Origin: Larkinella bovis
Lineage (GTDB): Bacteria; Bacteroidota; Bacteroidia; Cytophagales; Spirosomataceae
Direction of reading: 5' to 3'
Length of the DNA: 64,000 nt
Assembly: GCF_042655385.1 (NCBI RefSeq)
Contig: NZ_JBHSMA010000002.1
Span: 868,001-932,000, forward strand
In this document: one piece after another, positions 52,191 through 60,317 of the stretch
How the letters are laid out: each line of letters begins with the position of its first letter
Numbering within the stretch: position 1 is the stretch's first letter
The notes under the pieces: model-generated
Database searches by the model: none
Told to the model about the DNA's origin: nothing
The model's input: the letters and a program-made list of their open reading frames with translations, nothing else
Program-made: the position numbers and the translations under genes

Positions 52191-53915
52191 ATGAAAAAGA
52201 TACTCATGCTTACCTCGCTTCTGACGGCCGGTCTGGTTACGTCGTGCAGCGAGTCTTTTCTGGATGTGAAGCCGCAGGGGGTGGCTTCGCTGGACCAGCT
52301 TTCCAATAAAAACGGCGTTAATGCGCTGCTCATCGGAACGTATTCGTTGCTGGACGGCATTGGCTCGGGGACAACCGACTGGCACGCAGCGGTTTCCAAC
52401 TGGGTGTACGGCGGGGTGGCTTCCGACGATGCCTACAAGGGAACGGACGCCAGTGACCAGCCGGAAATTACCGGTATCGAGCGCTACGAAGTGCAGCCGG
52501 GGTTTGTGCACATGCGGGGCAAGTGGCGGCATGTTTATGATGCCATTTCGCGGTGTAATGAAGTGATCCAAACCGTTGCATTGGCCAAAGACATGACCGA
52601 GGCCGAAAAAACACAGGTCATTGCGGAGTCGCGGTTCCTGCGCGGACACTATCACTTCGAAGCCAAGAAGATGTGGAACATGGTGCCCTACATCGATGAT
52701 AAAACGTACAAAGCCACCGATCCGAATTCGACCAAAGTGCCGAACGACAAAGATATCTGGCCAAACATTGAAGCCGATTTCAAGTTTGCGGTGGATAATT
52801 TGCCGGAAAACCAAACCCAGAAGGGGCGGGCTACCAAATCGGCGGCCCGGGCTTTTCTGGCCAAAACCTATTTGTTCCAGCGAAAATACGCCGACGCCAA
52901 ACCGTTGCTGGAAGCGATTGTCAGCAGCGGTAAATACCGGCTGGTCGATTACCTGGATAATTTCCGGGCCGCAACCAACAACAATGCGGAATCGATTTTC
53001 GAAGTGCAGTTTTCGGTCAACGACGGTACCAATGGAAACAACGGGAATGCCGGCGAAACCTTGAACTGGCCGTATTTCTCGGGGGCACCCGGCGGGGGCT
53101 GCTGCGGTTTTTACCAACCGTCGCTCAACCTGGTCAATGCGTATAAAAACGACGCGAACGGGCTGCCGTTGCTGGATACCTTCAACGATACCGACCTGAA
53201 AAATGATCAGGGCCTGAAAATCACCGATGCCTATGCTCCCGATACCCAAACACCCGTCGATCCCCGGCTGGATCATACGGTTGGTCGCCGGGGGGTTCCG
53301 TTCCTGGATTGGGGCCCCATGCCGGGCGTAACCTGGGTGCGGGATCAGGTGTATGCGGGTCCGTATACCGGCAAGAAGTGGATGTATTTCAAAGGCGAAG
53401 AAGGCACCAATACGCACTCGACCAACAAACGCCGGGTGGCCAACAATTACCGTATGATCCGGTATTCGCACGTGTTGCTGTGGCTGGCCGAAGTGGAAAC
53501 CGAAATCGGGAGCCTGGAAAAAGCCCGCGAACTGGTGAACCAGATTCGGAAAAGGGCCAAAAACAGCGTGTTTGTTACCAATCCGGATGGTTCGCCGGCG
53601 GCCAACTATGTGATCAATGAATACCCGGCGGGTTCGCCGGCCTTTGCCAATAAAGAGTCGGCCTGGAAAGCCGTACGGCACGAAGAAAGGCTGGAGTTTG
53701 CCATGGAAGGGCACCGGTTTTTCGATCTGGTCCGGTGGGGCATTGCCGCCGAAACCATTAATAAATACCTGACGGTCGAATCAAAAAAACGGGCCTATCT
53801 AAACGGCGCGACCTTTACCAAAGGCAAGCATGAATATTTCCCGCTGCCGGTGGATGAGATCAATAACAGCTACCTCGACGGGAAGCCGACCCTGAAACAA
53901 AATCCGGGCTATTGA
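52191..53915 (+). CDS. SusD/RagB-family substrate-binding lipoprotein
   Basis: The protein has 574 residues from the ATG at 52191. The lipoprotein signal ends T-A-G-L-V-T-S-C with C19. SusD blocks include M-I-R-Y-S-H-V-L-L-W-L-A-E-V-E-T-E, F-A-M-E-G-H-R-F-F-D-L-V-R-W and the end P-L-P-V-D-E-I-N-N-S-Y. A C-C-G-F motif at about residue 304 and a glycine/asparagine-rich loop just before it are unusual. Upstream ATGs in the same frame give a proline/threonine leader that is not signal-like. It forms a pair with the SusC upstream. Confidence 0.95.
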   Translation: MKKILMLTSLLTAGLVTSCSESFLDVKPQGVASLDQLSNKNGVNALLIGTYSLLDGIGSGTTDWHAAVSNWVYGGVASDDAYKGTDASDQPEITGIERYEVQPGFVHMRGKWRHVYDAISRCNEVIQTVALAKDMTEAEKTQVIAESRFLRGHYHFEAKKMWNMVPYIDDKTYKATDPNSTKVPNDKDIWPNIEADFKFAVDNLPENQTQKGRATKSAARAFLAKTYLFQRKYADAKPLLEAIVSSGKYRLVDYLDNFRAATNNNAESIFEVQFSVNDGTNGNNGNAGETLNWPYFSGAPGGGCCGFYQPSLNLVNAYKNDANGLPLLDTFNDTDLKNDQGLKITDAYAPDTQTPVDPRLDHTVGRRGVPFLDWGPMPGVTWVRDQVYAGPYTGKKWMYFKGEEGTNTHSTNKRRVANNYRMIRYSHVLLWLAEVETEIGSLEKARELVNQIRKRAKNSVFVTNPDGSPAANYVINEYPAGSPAFANKESAWKAVRHEERLEFAMEGHRFFDLVRWGIAAETINKYLTVESKKRAYLNGATFTKGKHEYFPLPVDEINNSYLDGKPTLKQNPGY

Positions 53916-53925
53916 TTTATAGAAG

Positions 53926-54004
53926 ATAGAGAAAAGACAAGAGAGAAAAGACAAAACCAAACCGTCTTTTTTCTCTTGTCTTTTCTCTCTTGTCTTTTCT
54001 CTAT
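53926..54004. repeat. 27-bp perfect inverted repeat built from a 14-base tandem word
   Basis: The arms 53926-53952 and 53978-54004 are exact complements. The right side is made of three near-copies of the word GTCTTTTCTCTCTT (from about 53964 to 54004). One strand is purely A/G-rich and the other C/T-rich. It lies ten bases past the SusD stop and before the convergent oxidoreductase gene, so it may end both transcripts. Confidence 0.75.
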
Positions 54005-54026
54005 TCTCCCTTGCCTTTTCTCACCA

Positions 54027-55058
54027 CTAAAATTCCAGCACTTTCCGTGTTTTGCTGCTTTCAGCGGCCAGTTCGATAATCCGGATCACGGCGTACGCTT
54101 GTTCCGGGGTTACTTCCTGCGGAATTTCACCGATGATGGCCCGGTAGAGGTTATCGTAAAACAGGTGGTAATTGCCGGGCAGACTCGGAACCGTTGAACG
54201 GCCCTTGGGCGTGGTAAGCGTGCCGTACTGGTGTTCGGGTTCGGCCCCCCAGTCGGGCGTGTTGGGCAGGATGTTTTTGCGCTGGGTTTCTTCCTGAATG
54301 TCCAGGCCGTGTTTGATGAACGAACCTTTGGTGCCGTGAATCACGTAGCGCAGGCTGTTGTCGACCGCCAGCATCGACGATTTCAGAATAACCCGTTTAT
54401 CGGAGTAGAATAACCGAACATCGAAATAATCGTCCAGAATACCGCCTTTCCGAATGACGCGAACATCGCCCGAAACCGCTTCGGGCGGACCAAACAGGGC
54501 AACCGCCTGATCGATCAGGTGCGGCCCCAGATTGAAAAGATTACCACCCCCTTCCGGTTCTTTTTCTTTCCAGCTATCGAGAATGTCGGGTCGAAACCGG
54601 TCGTAGTGGGATTCGTACTCGACAATATCGCCCAGTTGATTTTCCTCCAGTACCTGCCGGATGGTCCGGAAATCGGCATCGTAGCGCCGGTTTTGATAGG
54701 GAATCGCCACCAACCCTTTTTGTTGGGCCCGTTCAAGCAGCTCGCGTGCCTGGTCGGACGTATTGGCGAACGGTTTTTCAATCAGTACGTGTTTGCCGGC
54801 TTCGAGCGCGGCTTTGGCGTACGAGAAATGGGTATCGTTGGGTGAACCGACAATGACCAGATCGATGGCCGGATCGCGGAACAAATCTTCGTGGCTGCGA
54901 ACGGTTTGAATCGACGGATCGAACGCTTCGGCCTCGTTGCGGTGCCGTTCGACGACTTTGACGAGTTTAAAATGGGGATTAACGGAGAGGAAAGGGGCGT
55001 GAAAATACCGGCCCGACAGGCCGAAACCAATTAAGCCCACCTGGATCGTACGAGACAT
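54027..55058 (-). CDS. Gfo/Idh/MocA-family oxidoreductase
   Basis: The protein has 343 residues. The N-terminal Rossmann fold has G-L-I-G-F-G-L-S-G-R (8-17) for NAD(P). The diagnostic E-K-P-F-A-N-T (about 94-100) carries the conserved Lys-Pro, and the C-terminal domain spans about 125-340 (G-G-G-N-L-F-N-L-G-P-H-L-I-D-Q-A-V-A-L). The family oxidises or reduces sugars and related cyclic alcohols. No Tat or signal peptide is present, so it is cytoplasmic. It is convergent with the third SusD gene, so co-regulation is uncertain. Confidence 0.93.
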   Translation of the reverse strand: MSRTIQVGLIGFGLSGRYFHAPFLSVNPHFKLVKVVERHRNEAEAFDPSIQTVRSHEDLFRDPAIDLVIVGSPNDTHFSYAKAALEAGKHVLIEKPFANTSDQARELLERAQQKGLVAIPYQNRRYDADFRTIRQVLEENQLGDIVEYESHYDRFRPDILDSWKEKEPEGGGNLFNLGPHLIDQAVALFGPPEAVSGDVRVIRKGGILDDYFDVRLFYSDKRVILKSSMLAVDNSLRYVIHGTKGSFIKHGLDIQEETQRKNILPNTPDWGAEPEHQYGTLTTPKGRSTVPSLPGNYHLFYDNLYRAIIGEIPQEVTPEQAYAVIRIIELAAESSKTRKVLEF

Positions 55059-55153
55059 AGGAATAGGAAGCGAAAAGTTGAGGGGCGAAGTTGCCGAATT
55101 TTGGCCAGAAGGTCAACTCTGGGCAGGAACCTGCCGGAGACGAAGAAAAATGC

Positions 55154-55161
55154 TATCTTTG
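55154..55161 (+). promoter_or_regulatory. candidate -7 element (TATCTTTG)
   Basis: An exact TAnnTTTG match lies 23 bases before the tsaE start. No clear TTG was seen at 19-20 bases upstream. Confidence 0.3.
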
Positions 55162-55184
55162 GAATTGGAATTTATTTCGTGAAA

Positions 55185-55595
55185 ATGACCCTGCACCTTC
55201 GGAGTCTTGCTGAGTTGGAAATCGTTGCCGGACAATTGATTGCTGCCGGGCGCGATCGTCCGGTCTGGTTATTTGAAGGGGCGATGGGGGCCGGCAAAAC
55301 AACGCTGATCAAGGCCATCTGCCGGGGGCTGGGCGTTCGAAATACCGTCCAGAGTCCAACTTTTTCGATTGTTAATGAATACGTTACAGATTCCGGTGAA
55401 CCGGTTTATCATTTTGATTGTTACCGGCTGCGCAACGAGGATGAAGCGCTGGATAGCGGTTTGGAGGAGTATATTGATTCGGGCGAGCGCTGTTTGATCG
55501 AATGGCCGGAACGAATTGCCGGACTGTTACCGCCCGATGCCTGGACGATTCACCTCCGGGTCGAAAACGACGAACGCGTAATTGAAACCAATTGA
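55185..55595 (+). CDS. tsaE: tRNA threonylcarbamoyladenosine biosynthesis ATPase
   Basis: The protein has 136 residues from the ATG at 55185 (an in-frame GTG two codons earlier is possible). Walker A is E-G-A-M-G-A-G-K-T-T at 31-40. S-P-T-F-S-I-V-N-E-Y and the D-C-Y-R-L motif are the family hallmarks, and I-E-W-P-E-R lies near the end. It is the ATPase that regulates the TsaB-TsaD complex in t6A formation. TsaD is encoded 30 kb away at 25144. The next gene, alanine dehydrogenase, begins about 110 bases downstream. Confidence 0.95.
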   Translation: MTLHLRSLAELEIVAGQLIAAGRDRPVWLFEGAMGAGKTTLIKAICRGLGVRNTVQSPTFSIVNEYVTDSGEPVYHFDCYRLRNEDEALDSGLEEYIDSGERCLIEWPERIAGLLPPDAWTIHLRVENDERVIETN

Positions 55596-55706
55596 CTCAG
55601 AATATGGATTAGTACTGACGGACGCGCCCATCGTTTGCAAAAATTCTGACCGGTTTTTGCAGCATCTGGCCATTCGTTGCTCCTGATTCATAAAATCCCG
55701 TTTATA

Positions 55707-56918
55707 GTGACAGGGTTTGAACAATTAGCAAAACAAACGGCACTCTATCCGCAGGAAGCTCCTGCTGCTGTCAAAAAACAAAGTGGTAGCCTGATGATTG
55801 GGCTGCCCAAAGAGGTCTCGTTGCAGGAAAACCGCATCGCTCTGACGCCCGAAGCCGTAGCCATTCTGGTGCGGCACGGCCACGAAGTGCTGGTTGAAAA
55901 GGGCGCAGGAGCAGGCGCTAAGTTTTCGGATAACGACTACAGCGAAGCCGGGGCCATCATTGCCCCATCGCCCAAGGAGGTGTACGATGCCAACCTGATT
56001 CTGAAGGTAGAACCGCTGGTCGATCAGGAGTTCGACTACCTCAAAACCGGCAGTACGCTAATTTCGGCCGTTAATTTGCCCAACCACGATAAGAAATATT
56101 TCGAACGGTTGAACAGCAAGAAAATTACGGCGCTCGGGTATGAATACATCGAAGATAAAGTGGGTGGAATGCCAGTAATCCGGGCGATGAGCGAAATTGC
56201 CGGAAGTACGGTGATGCTGATTGCCGGTGAATACCTGAGCAGTGCCAACAACGGCCGGGGGGTCATTCTGGGCGGAATTACGGGCGTGCCGCCGACGAAG
56301 GTCGTGATTCTGGGGGCGGGTACGGTCGCGGAATATGCTGCCCGAACGGCCCTGGGCTTAGGAGCCGAAATTAAGGTGTTTGACCAGCATATCTACAAAC
56401 TCCAGCGGCTGAAATACGCCATTGGGCAACATATTTATACCTCCATTATCGAAACCGATACCTTGTCGGAAGCCATTCAGCGGGCCGATGTGGTGATTGG
56501 AGCTATGCGGGCCGATGACGGACTGAGTCCGGTGGTGGTGACGCAGGATATGGTGTCGCAGATGAAGCTCGATGCGATAATTATCGACGTGTCGATCGAT
56601 CAGGGCGGTAATTTTGAAACCTCCCGCATGACGACGCACAAAGACCCCATCTATAAGTTCCAGAACGTAATTCATTATTGCGTACCGAATATTGCTTCAC
56701 GGGTGGCCCATACGGCCAGTCTGGCGTTGAGCAACATTTTTCTGCCTTTCCTGTTAAAAACCGGGACGATTGGTGGGATCGAAGAAATGATGTTTGCCAA
56801 CCGCTGGTTTATGAAGGGCGTGTACAGCCATAACGGTCTGCTAACCAATGCTTACATCGCCAAAAAATTCAACATGCGGTTCAAGGATTTAAGCCTGCTG
56901 CTGGCCGCACGAATTTAA
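55707..56918 (+). CDS. ald: alanine dehydrogenase
   Basis: The protein has 403 residues from a GTG at 55707 (M-T-G-F-E-Q-L-A); an ATG ten codons earlier (55677) gives an atypical leader. The AlaDh/PNT N-terminal domain has G-L-P-K-E-V-S-L-Q-E-N-R-I-A-L-T-P and G-A-K-F-S-D-N-D-Y, and K-V-E-P lies near the substrate site. The NAD-binding motif V-I-L-G-A-G-T-V-A-E-Y-A-A is in the middle. It interconverts L-alanine and pyruvate plus ammonia. The N-terminal 25-30 residues before the domain are a form seen in Bacteroidota. Transhydrogenase alpha subunit is less likely because no membrane partner is present. Confidence 0.92.
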   Translation: MTGFEQLAKQTALYPQEAPAAVKKQSGSLMIGLPKEVSLQENRIALTPEAVAILVRHGHEVLVEKGAGAGAKFSDNDYSEAGAIIAPSPKEVYDANLILKVEPLVDQEFDYLKTGSTLISAVNLPNHDKKYFERLNSKKITALGYEYIEDKVGGMPVIRAMSEIAGSTVMLIAGEYLSSANNGRGVILGGITGVPPTKVVILGAGTVAEYAARTALGLGAEIKVFDQHIYKLQRLKYAIGQHIYTSIIETDTLSEAIQRADVVIGAMRADDGLSPVVVTQDMVSQMKLDAIIIDVSIDQGGNFETSRMTTHKDPIYKFQNVIHYCVPNIASRVAHTASLALSNIFLPFLLKTGTIGGIEEMMFANRWFMKGVYSHNGLLTNAYIAKKFNMRFKDLSLLLAARI

Positions 56919-56922
56919 CAGT

Positions 56923-56987
56923 CGTTTAAAGTTTGACGTTTAGCGTTTAAGGTAACACGTCAAACCTTTAAACTTTAACGTTAAACG
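56923..56987. repeat. inverted repeat built from GTTTAA/CGTTAAAC words
   Basis: GTTTAAAGTTTGACG (56924-56938) pairs with CGTCAAACCTTTAAAC (56958-56973), with one bulged base. Further TTTAACG/CGTTAAA words surround it. It follows the alanine dehydrogenase stop at once and ends just before the next start. The same words fill the gap at 9735-9846. Confidence 0.6.
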
Positions 56988-56991
56988 AAAC

Positions 56992-57399
56992 ATGATTCAC
57001 CATAGCAACGAAAACACGCTTCTTGACGACGCGAACTCGCCGGAGATAAACCGGAAGCTGATGAGCGCCGTTTCAGCGGATTTTATCAAAGTGGCCGATA
57101 CCTTGCGGGAAGCGTCGTACCAGATTCGGAAACGTGGTTTTTCCGAAAACCCGGTTTTTATCGTTACCCGCCAGATTGTCGATATCGGGCAGTTGCTGCT
57201 CGGACCGAACGAACTGGCCGGAAACACCTGGACCTACCGGGCGTCGCTGCTCGACGAGTTTGTGCAACGCCGGCTGGTGGGCGAGGAGTCGGTTGAATTG
57301 TTCAAGGAAAACTACAAAAACCCGGACGAATACTGCTGCCTGTTCGTGATCGACGGCGATTTTGCCGGTTTTATCTTCATTCCGTTTCCGGAGGATTAA
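56992..57399 (+). CDS. hypothetical protein (135 aa)
   Basis: I do not recognise this protein. It has 135 residues and no signal peptide or membrane segment. The start is polar and disordered-looking. The middle is helical (M-S-A-V-S-A-D-F-I-K-V-A-D-T-L-R-E-A), and the end is a short beta/aromatic region with C-C-L-F-V-I and F-A-G-F-I-F-I-P-F-P. Codon use matches the neighbours. It follows alanine dehydrogenase on the same strand, 73 bases away, so it may belong to the same transcript if the hairpin between allows read-through. Confidence 0.75.
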   Translation: MIHHSNENTLLDDANSPEINRKLMSAVSADFIKVADTLREASYQIRKRGFSENPVFIVTRQIVDIGQLLLGPNELAGNTWTYRASLLDEFVQRRLVGEESVELFKENYKNPDEYCCLFVIDGDFAGFIFIPFPED

Positions 57400-57400
57400 G

Positions 57401-57502
57401 GGCGGGAACACGGTTTTCGGTTTATCCCGGGCCGCCGATACCGTGCGGTTTCCCGCCGGGACTGACGCGTTCGTATTCGCCTGCGTCAGCTACTGAAAAC
57501 CG
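57401..57502. terminator. multi-hairpin region between convergent genes
   Basis: Three complementary pairs fill the gap: GGCGGGAA (57401) with TTCCCGCC (57450), CTGACGC (57462) with GCGTCAG (57483), and CGGTTTTC (57411) with GAAAACCG (57495). Some are mutually exclusive. The position between convergent stops suits transcription termination on both strands. Confidence 0.45.
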
Positions 57503-57521
57503 GATACCGTAAACCAATTTT

Positions 57522-59033
57522 CTATTTCCCGATCCGGTATTTGCAATACGCCCAGGTTTTGCGGATTCCGGCGTAGACGGCTCTGCTGTTGGGGAATAAG
57601 TCGCCCTGGTCGGCGGCTGCGGAAAAGGTGACGAGCATACCGCGCTGGTTCAGCGGTAATTCCAGCATCATGAGGGTTGAAAACTGGCGGATGGTGCCGG
57701 GAAAGGGAATATCATACGTCCCGTAGTTTTCGCTGTAGGAGAATTTAAACTGAAAACCGCAATTTTGGGCAAATTTTCCCTGGATTCCCGTATGATAGGC
57801 CCGGACGCGGTTATTCGTGAAAAAACCGTACTGTGCCAGATTCGGCCGGGTGTCGGTAACAGGCGTGATGAAGGGCGTACCAATGGTGCGGCCAAAATAC
57901 GACCAGCCGTCGCGGTACTGCCCGTGGTTGAAGTAATTGTCGCGTCCCCGGAGTTTATCGGGATCGGCAAAGACGCTACCGCCCTGGCTTTTTGTGTACA
58001 GAAATTCAACCACCGCGCCGGTAATCCGCAGGCCGGAAGGGGCCGGATTCAGGTTCCGAAACCGCAAACCCGTCAATCCATCTTCAATATTGGATAAATA
58101 GTACAGGGAGCCGTCTTCGTAAATAAACTGGTGGTAAAGGAGCAGCGACAGTTGCCTGGAACGGTATTCAAGGCCCAGATCAATGGTGCCCAGGTGGTTG
58201 CCAATGCGGTTTTCGCGGTCAAATTTGCTGTAGCGCGTAGAATCGACATTGACTAACCGCCCCAGGCTATTTCCCATGATCACATAGAGGTAGTCCTGGA
58301 ACCGGGCCGGAAACCGGCCGTTTTTTACCATCGATTCCGGTAAGTCCTTGGTAACTCCTCCCCATTGCACCTGGTGATTGAACCCGGCGTAAAGTTTGAC
58401 CGGCCAGCGGGGTTTCCCCAAACGCGCATACAACGATTTCTGGTGCAGATAGTACTGCTGGACTTTCTGCTGGTTCCCAAACCAGCCGTGGGCGAAATTC
58501 CCGCGGAACGAAAGAATTCCCCTCGTAAAACCGATCGGCGTGTAATCGGGTAAACTGATCTGCACTTTCGGCAAGGGGAGGGCATTGCCCGACCAACTGT
58601 AGGAGCCCGAACTCAGGGTAGAATCGACCAGACCACCTACTTCCCGTCGGCGTCCGGCCAGAATTTCAAAGATGCCCGCCCGTATTTTCACGTATGCTTC
58701 GGGGAGGATTAATTTGTTTTTTGCTTGTGCATCAAAATTATAAACCGCATCAAAACCGTATCCTATGCCAAATTTATCCTGGTGTTTGGGCGAAGTAAAA
58801 TCGGAGAGGGGGTAATACCGGTAATCCTGGTGAAGCCCGGCCCGGATGGTCGCAACGGGAATGATGTTGGGAACAATCCCGTATTGGTTGGTCCGAAACC
58901 AGAATGGGGTCTGTTTGGCCGACGAATAAAAACCGCCCAGTTCGGCAAAAAAATGGCTGGGCCGGGTTTCAATGACGGGCTGGCTAAAACTGAGCAGCGG
59001 GCAAAATAGAAATAGGAGTAGTGCTCTGATCAT
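57522..59033 (-). CDS. Wzi-like outer-membrane beta-barrel protein
   Basis: The protein has 503 residues. A signal peptide (M-I-R-A-L-L-L-F-L-F-C-P-L-L-S-F-S) is followed by alternating polar/aromatic strands through to the end, as in an outer-membrane barrel. The opening T-P-F-W-F-R-T-N-Q-Y-G after the signal, and repeated Y-x-x-R and G-x-x-Y strands, match the capsule assembly Wzi family as found in Bacteroidota. Wzi binds capsular polysaccharide on the surface in E. coli, but family members here may serve another surface polymer. No other capsule genes are near. It lies 197 bases after thrB on the same strand. Confidence 0.8.
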   Translation of the reverse strand: MIRALLLFLFCPLLSFSQPVIETRPSHFFAELGGFYSSAKQTPFWFRTNQYGIVPNIIPVATIRAGLHQDYRYYPLSDFTSPKHQDKFGIGYGFDAVYNFDAQAKNKLILPEAYVKIRAGIFEILAGRRREVGGLVDSTLSSGSYSWSGNALPLPKVQISLPDYTPIGFTRGILSFRGNFAHGWFGNQQKVQQYYLHQKSLYARLGKPRWPVKLYAGFNHQVQWGGVTKDLPESMVKNGRFPARFQDYLYVIMGNSLGRLVNVDSTRYSKFDRENRIGNHLGTIDLGLEYRSRQLSLLLYHQFIYEDGSLYYLSNIEDGLTGLRFRNLNPAPSGLRITGAVVEFLYTKSQGGSVFADPDKLRGRDNYFNHGQYRDGWSYFGRTIGTPFITPVTDTRPNLAQYGFFTNNRVRAYHTGIQGKFAQNCGFQFKFSYSENYGTYDIPFPGTIRQFSTLMMLELPLNQRGMLVTFSAAADQGDLFPNSRAVYAGIRKTWAYCKYRIGK

Positions 59034-59090
59034 TGCTCATCGGAATAAGGGATTATGCCGTATGGAGCACGGAAGGGAGCTATACCGGGA

Positions 59091-59136
59091 ATTGTATCAA
59101 TAATGACCTGATAATCAGTGTATTGATGGATACAAT
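59091..59136. promoter_or_regulatory. imperfect palindrome upstream of the Wzi-like gene
   Basis: ATTGTATCAATA (59091-59102) faces TATTGATGGATACAAT (59121-59136), complementary apart from a four-base insertion. It lies about 60-100 bases upstream of the Wzi-like start. It could be a regulator site or the 3' hairpin of thrB. Confidence 0.35.
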
Positions 59137-59230
59137 AAATCGTGGTCAGCGAATAAACGATCCGCAGCTTTACCCTGGAATGTACAAACGACAATGATTT
59201 GTGTATGTACAAAAATTGTTCCAGTTTTGG

Positions 59231-60160
59231 TTAGCCAAGTACTTTTGGCCCTTCCTGATTGATGCCTGAAACGTAGAGTTCGCTCCCGATTCCGACCGTA
59301 TGGAAGGCCGCCTGCATGCTGTTGCCGACTCGTTGGGCGGTTTCGTAATCCCGGCTAAGGGCAAACATGGAAGGACCTGACCCCGAAATGCTGCAGCCCA
59401 GGGCACCGGCTTCGAGGGCGGCCTGTTTGACTTCGCTGAACTCGGGAATCAGAATGGCCCGGATCGGTTCGATGATCACATCGACCATCGAGCGGCCGAT
59501 CAGATCGTAATCCGGTTTCATTAGTCCCGCAATCAGCCCGGCGACATTGCCCATCTGAATGATGGTATTTTTCATCGAAACCTCGTTTTTCAGGATGTGC
59601 CGGGCGTCTTTCGTATTGACTTCAATCTCCGGATGGACGATGGTGGCGTAGAGCTGGGCCGGCGTATTGATGGTGATGATATCCAGTGGACTATAGCTCC
59701 GAATAACCACAAAACCGCCCATCAGTGACGGGGCCACATTGTCGGCATGGGCCGAACCGCAGGCCAGTCGTTCGCCCTCCATCGCAAACGGAAGCAGATC
59801 GACCTGTTTGAGCGGGCGGCCCATCAGTTCGTTGATGGCAAAAACACCCGCAACCGCACTGGCGGCACTGGAACCCAGTCCACTGCCGAGTGGCATTTTT
59901 TTGTGCAGGATTACTTCAAGTCCCTGGTCGGAGTCGATGTGTTGCAGGTACGTCTGAATGGCAATCCCGGCCGTGTTGCGCTCGGTTTGCTTGGGCAAAC
60001 GGCCTTCGTCGCCGACGATGGCTTTAATCCGGACACCCGGCTGCCGGCTTTTTCGGACAATGATTTCGTCGCCGGGACTATCGACAGCAAAACCGAAGAT
60101 ATCAAATCCACAGGCGACATTGGCGACTGTAGCAGGGGCAAAGACTTTTATTGACTCCAC
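59231..60160 (-). CDS. thrB: homoserine kinase
   Basis: The protein has 309 residues. The GHMP-kinase ATP motif P-L-G-S-G-L-G-S-S-A-A lies at 90-100. The N-terminus has V-F-A-P-A-T-V-A-N-V-A-C-G-F-D, and the C-terminal G-C-S-I-S-G-S-G-P-S-M-F-A motif is also present. It phosphorylates homoserine on the way to threonine. The gene follows thrA on the same strand with a 157-base gap. The usual third gene, thrC, does not follow. Confidence 0.96.
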   Translation of the reverse strand: MESIKVFAPATVANVACGFDIFGFAVDSPGDEIIVRKSRQPGVRIKAIVGDEGRLPKQTERNTAGIAIQTYLQHIDSDQGLEVILHKKMPLGSGLGSSAASAVAGVFAINELMGRPLKQVDLLPFAMEGERLACGSAHADNVAPSLMGGFVVIRSYSPLDIITINTPAQLYATIVHPEIEVNTKDARHILKNEVSMKNTIIQMGNVAGLIAGLMKPDYDLIGRSMVDVIIEPIRAILIPEFSEVKQAALEAGALGCSISGSGPSMFALSRDYETAQRVGNSMQAAFHTVGIGSELYVSGINQEGPKVLG

Positions 60161-60317
60161 AGTAGTTGAGTTATTGCATCGGCAATAACGATTTCAAAGT
60201 TGGACTGACTGACGGGCAGCCAGAGGGTTTCATTTTTTGCCGAACCCGTATCCTTCGACACGGGGCAGCACGGTTTTTAGGCTATGCCAAAGATACAAAA
60301 TCAGTCGGCTATTTAGT

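Noticed and set aside
52176..53714. 512-codon minus-strand ORF antisense to the third SusD gene
   Set aside because: No family motifs; the opposite strand has full SusD signatures and a lipoprotein signal.
59030..59212. 60-codon minus-strand ORF whose stop overlaps the Wzi-like start by four bases
   Set aside because: The overlap looks like coupling, but the product has no recognisable feature and the region contains the palindrome; likely chance.
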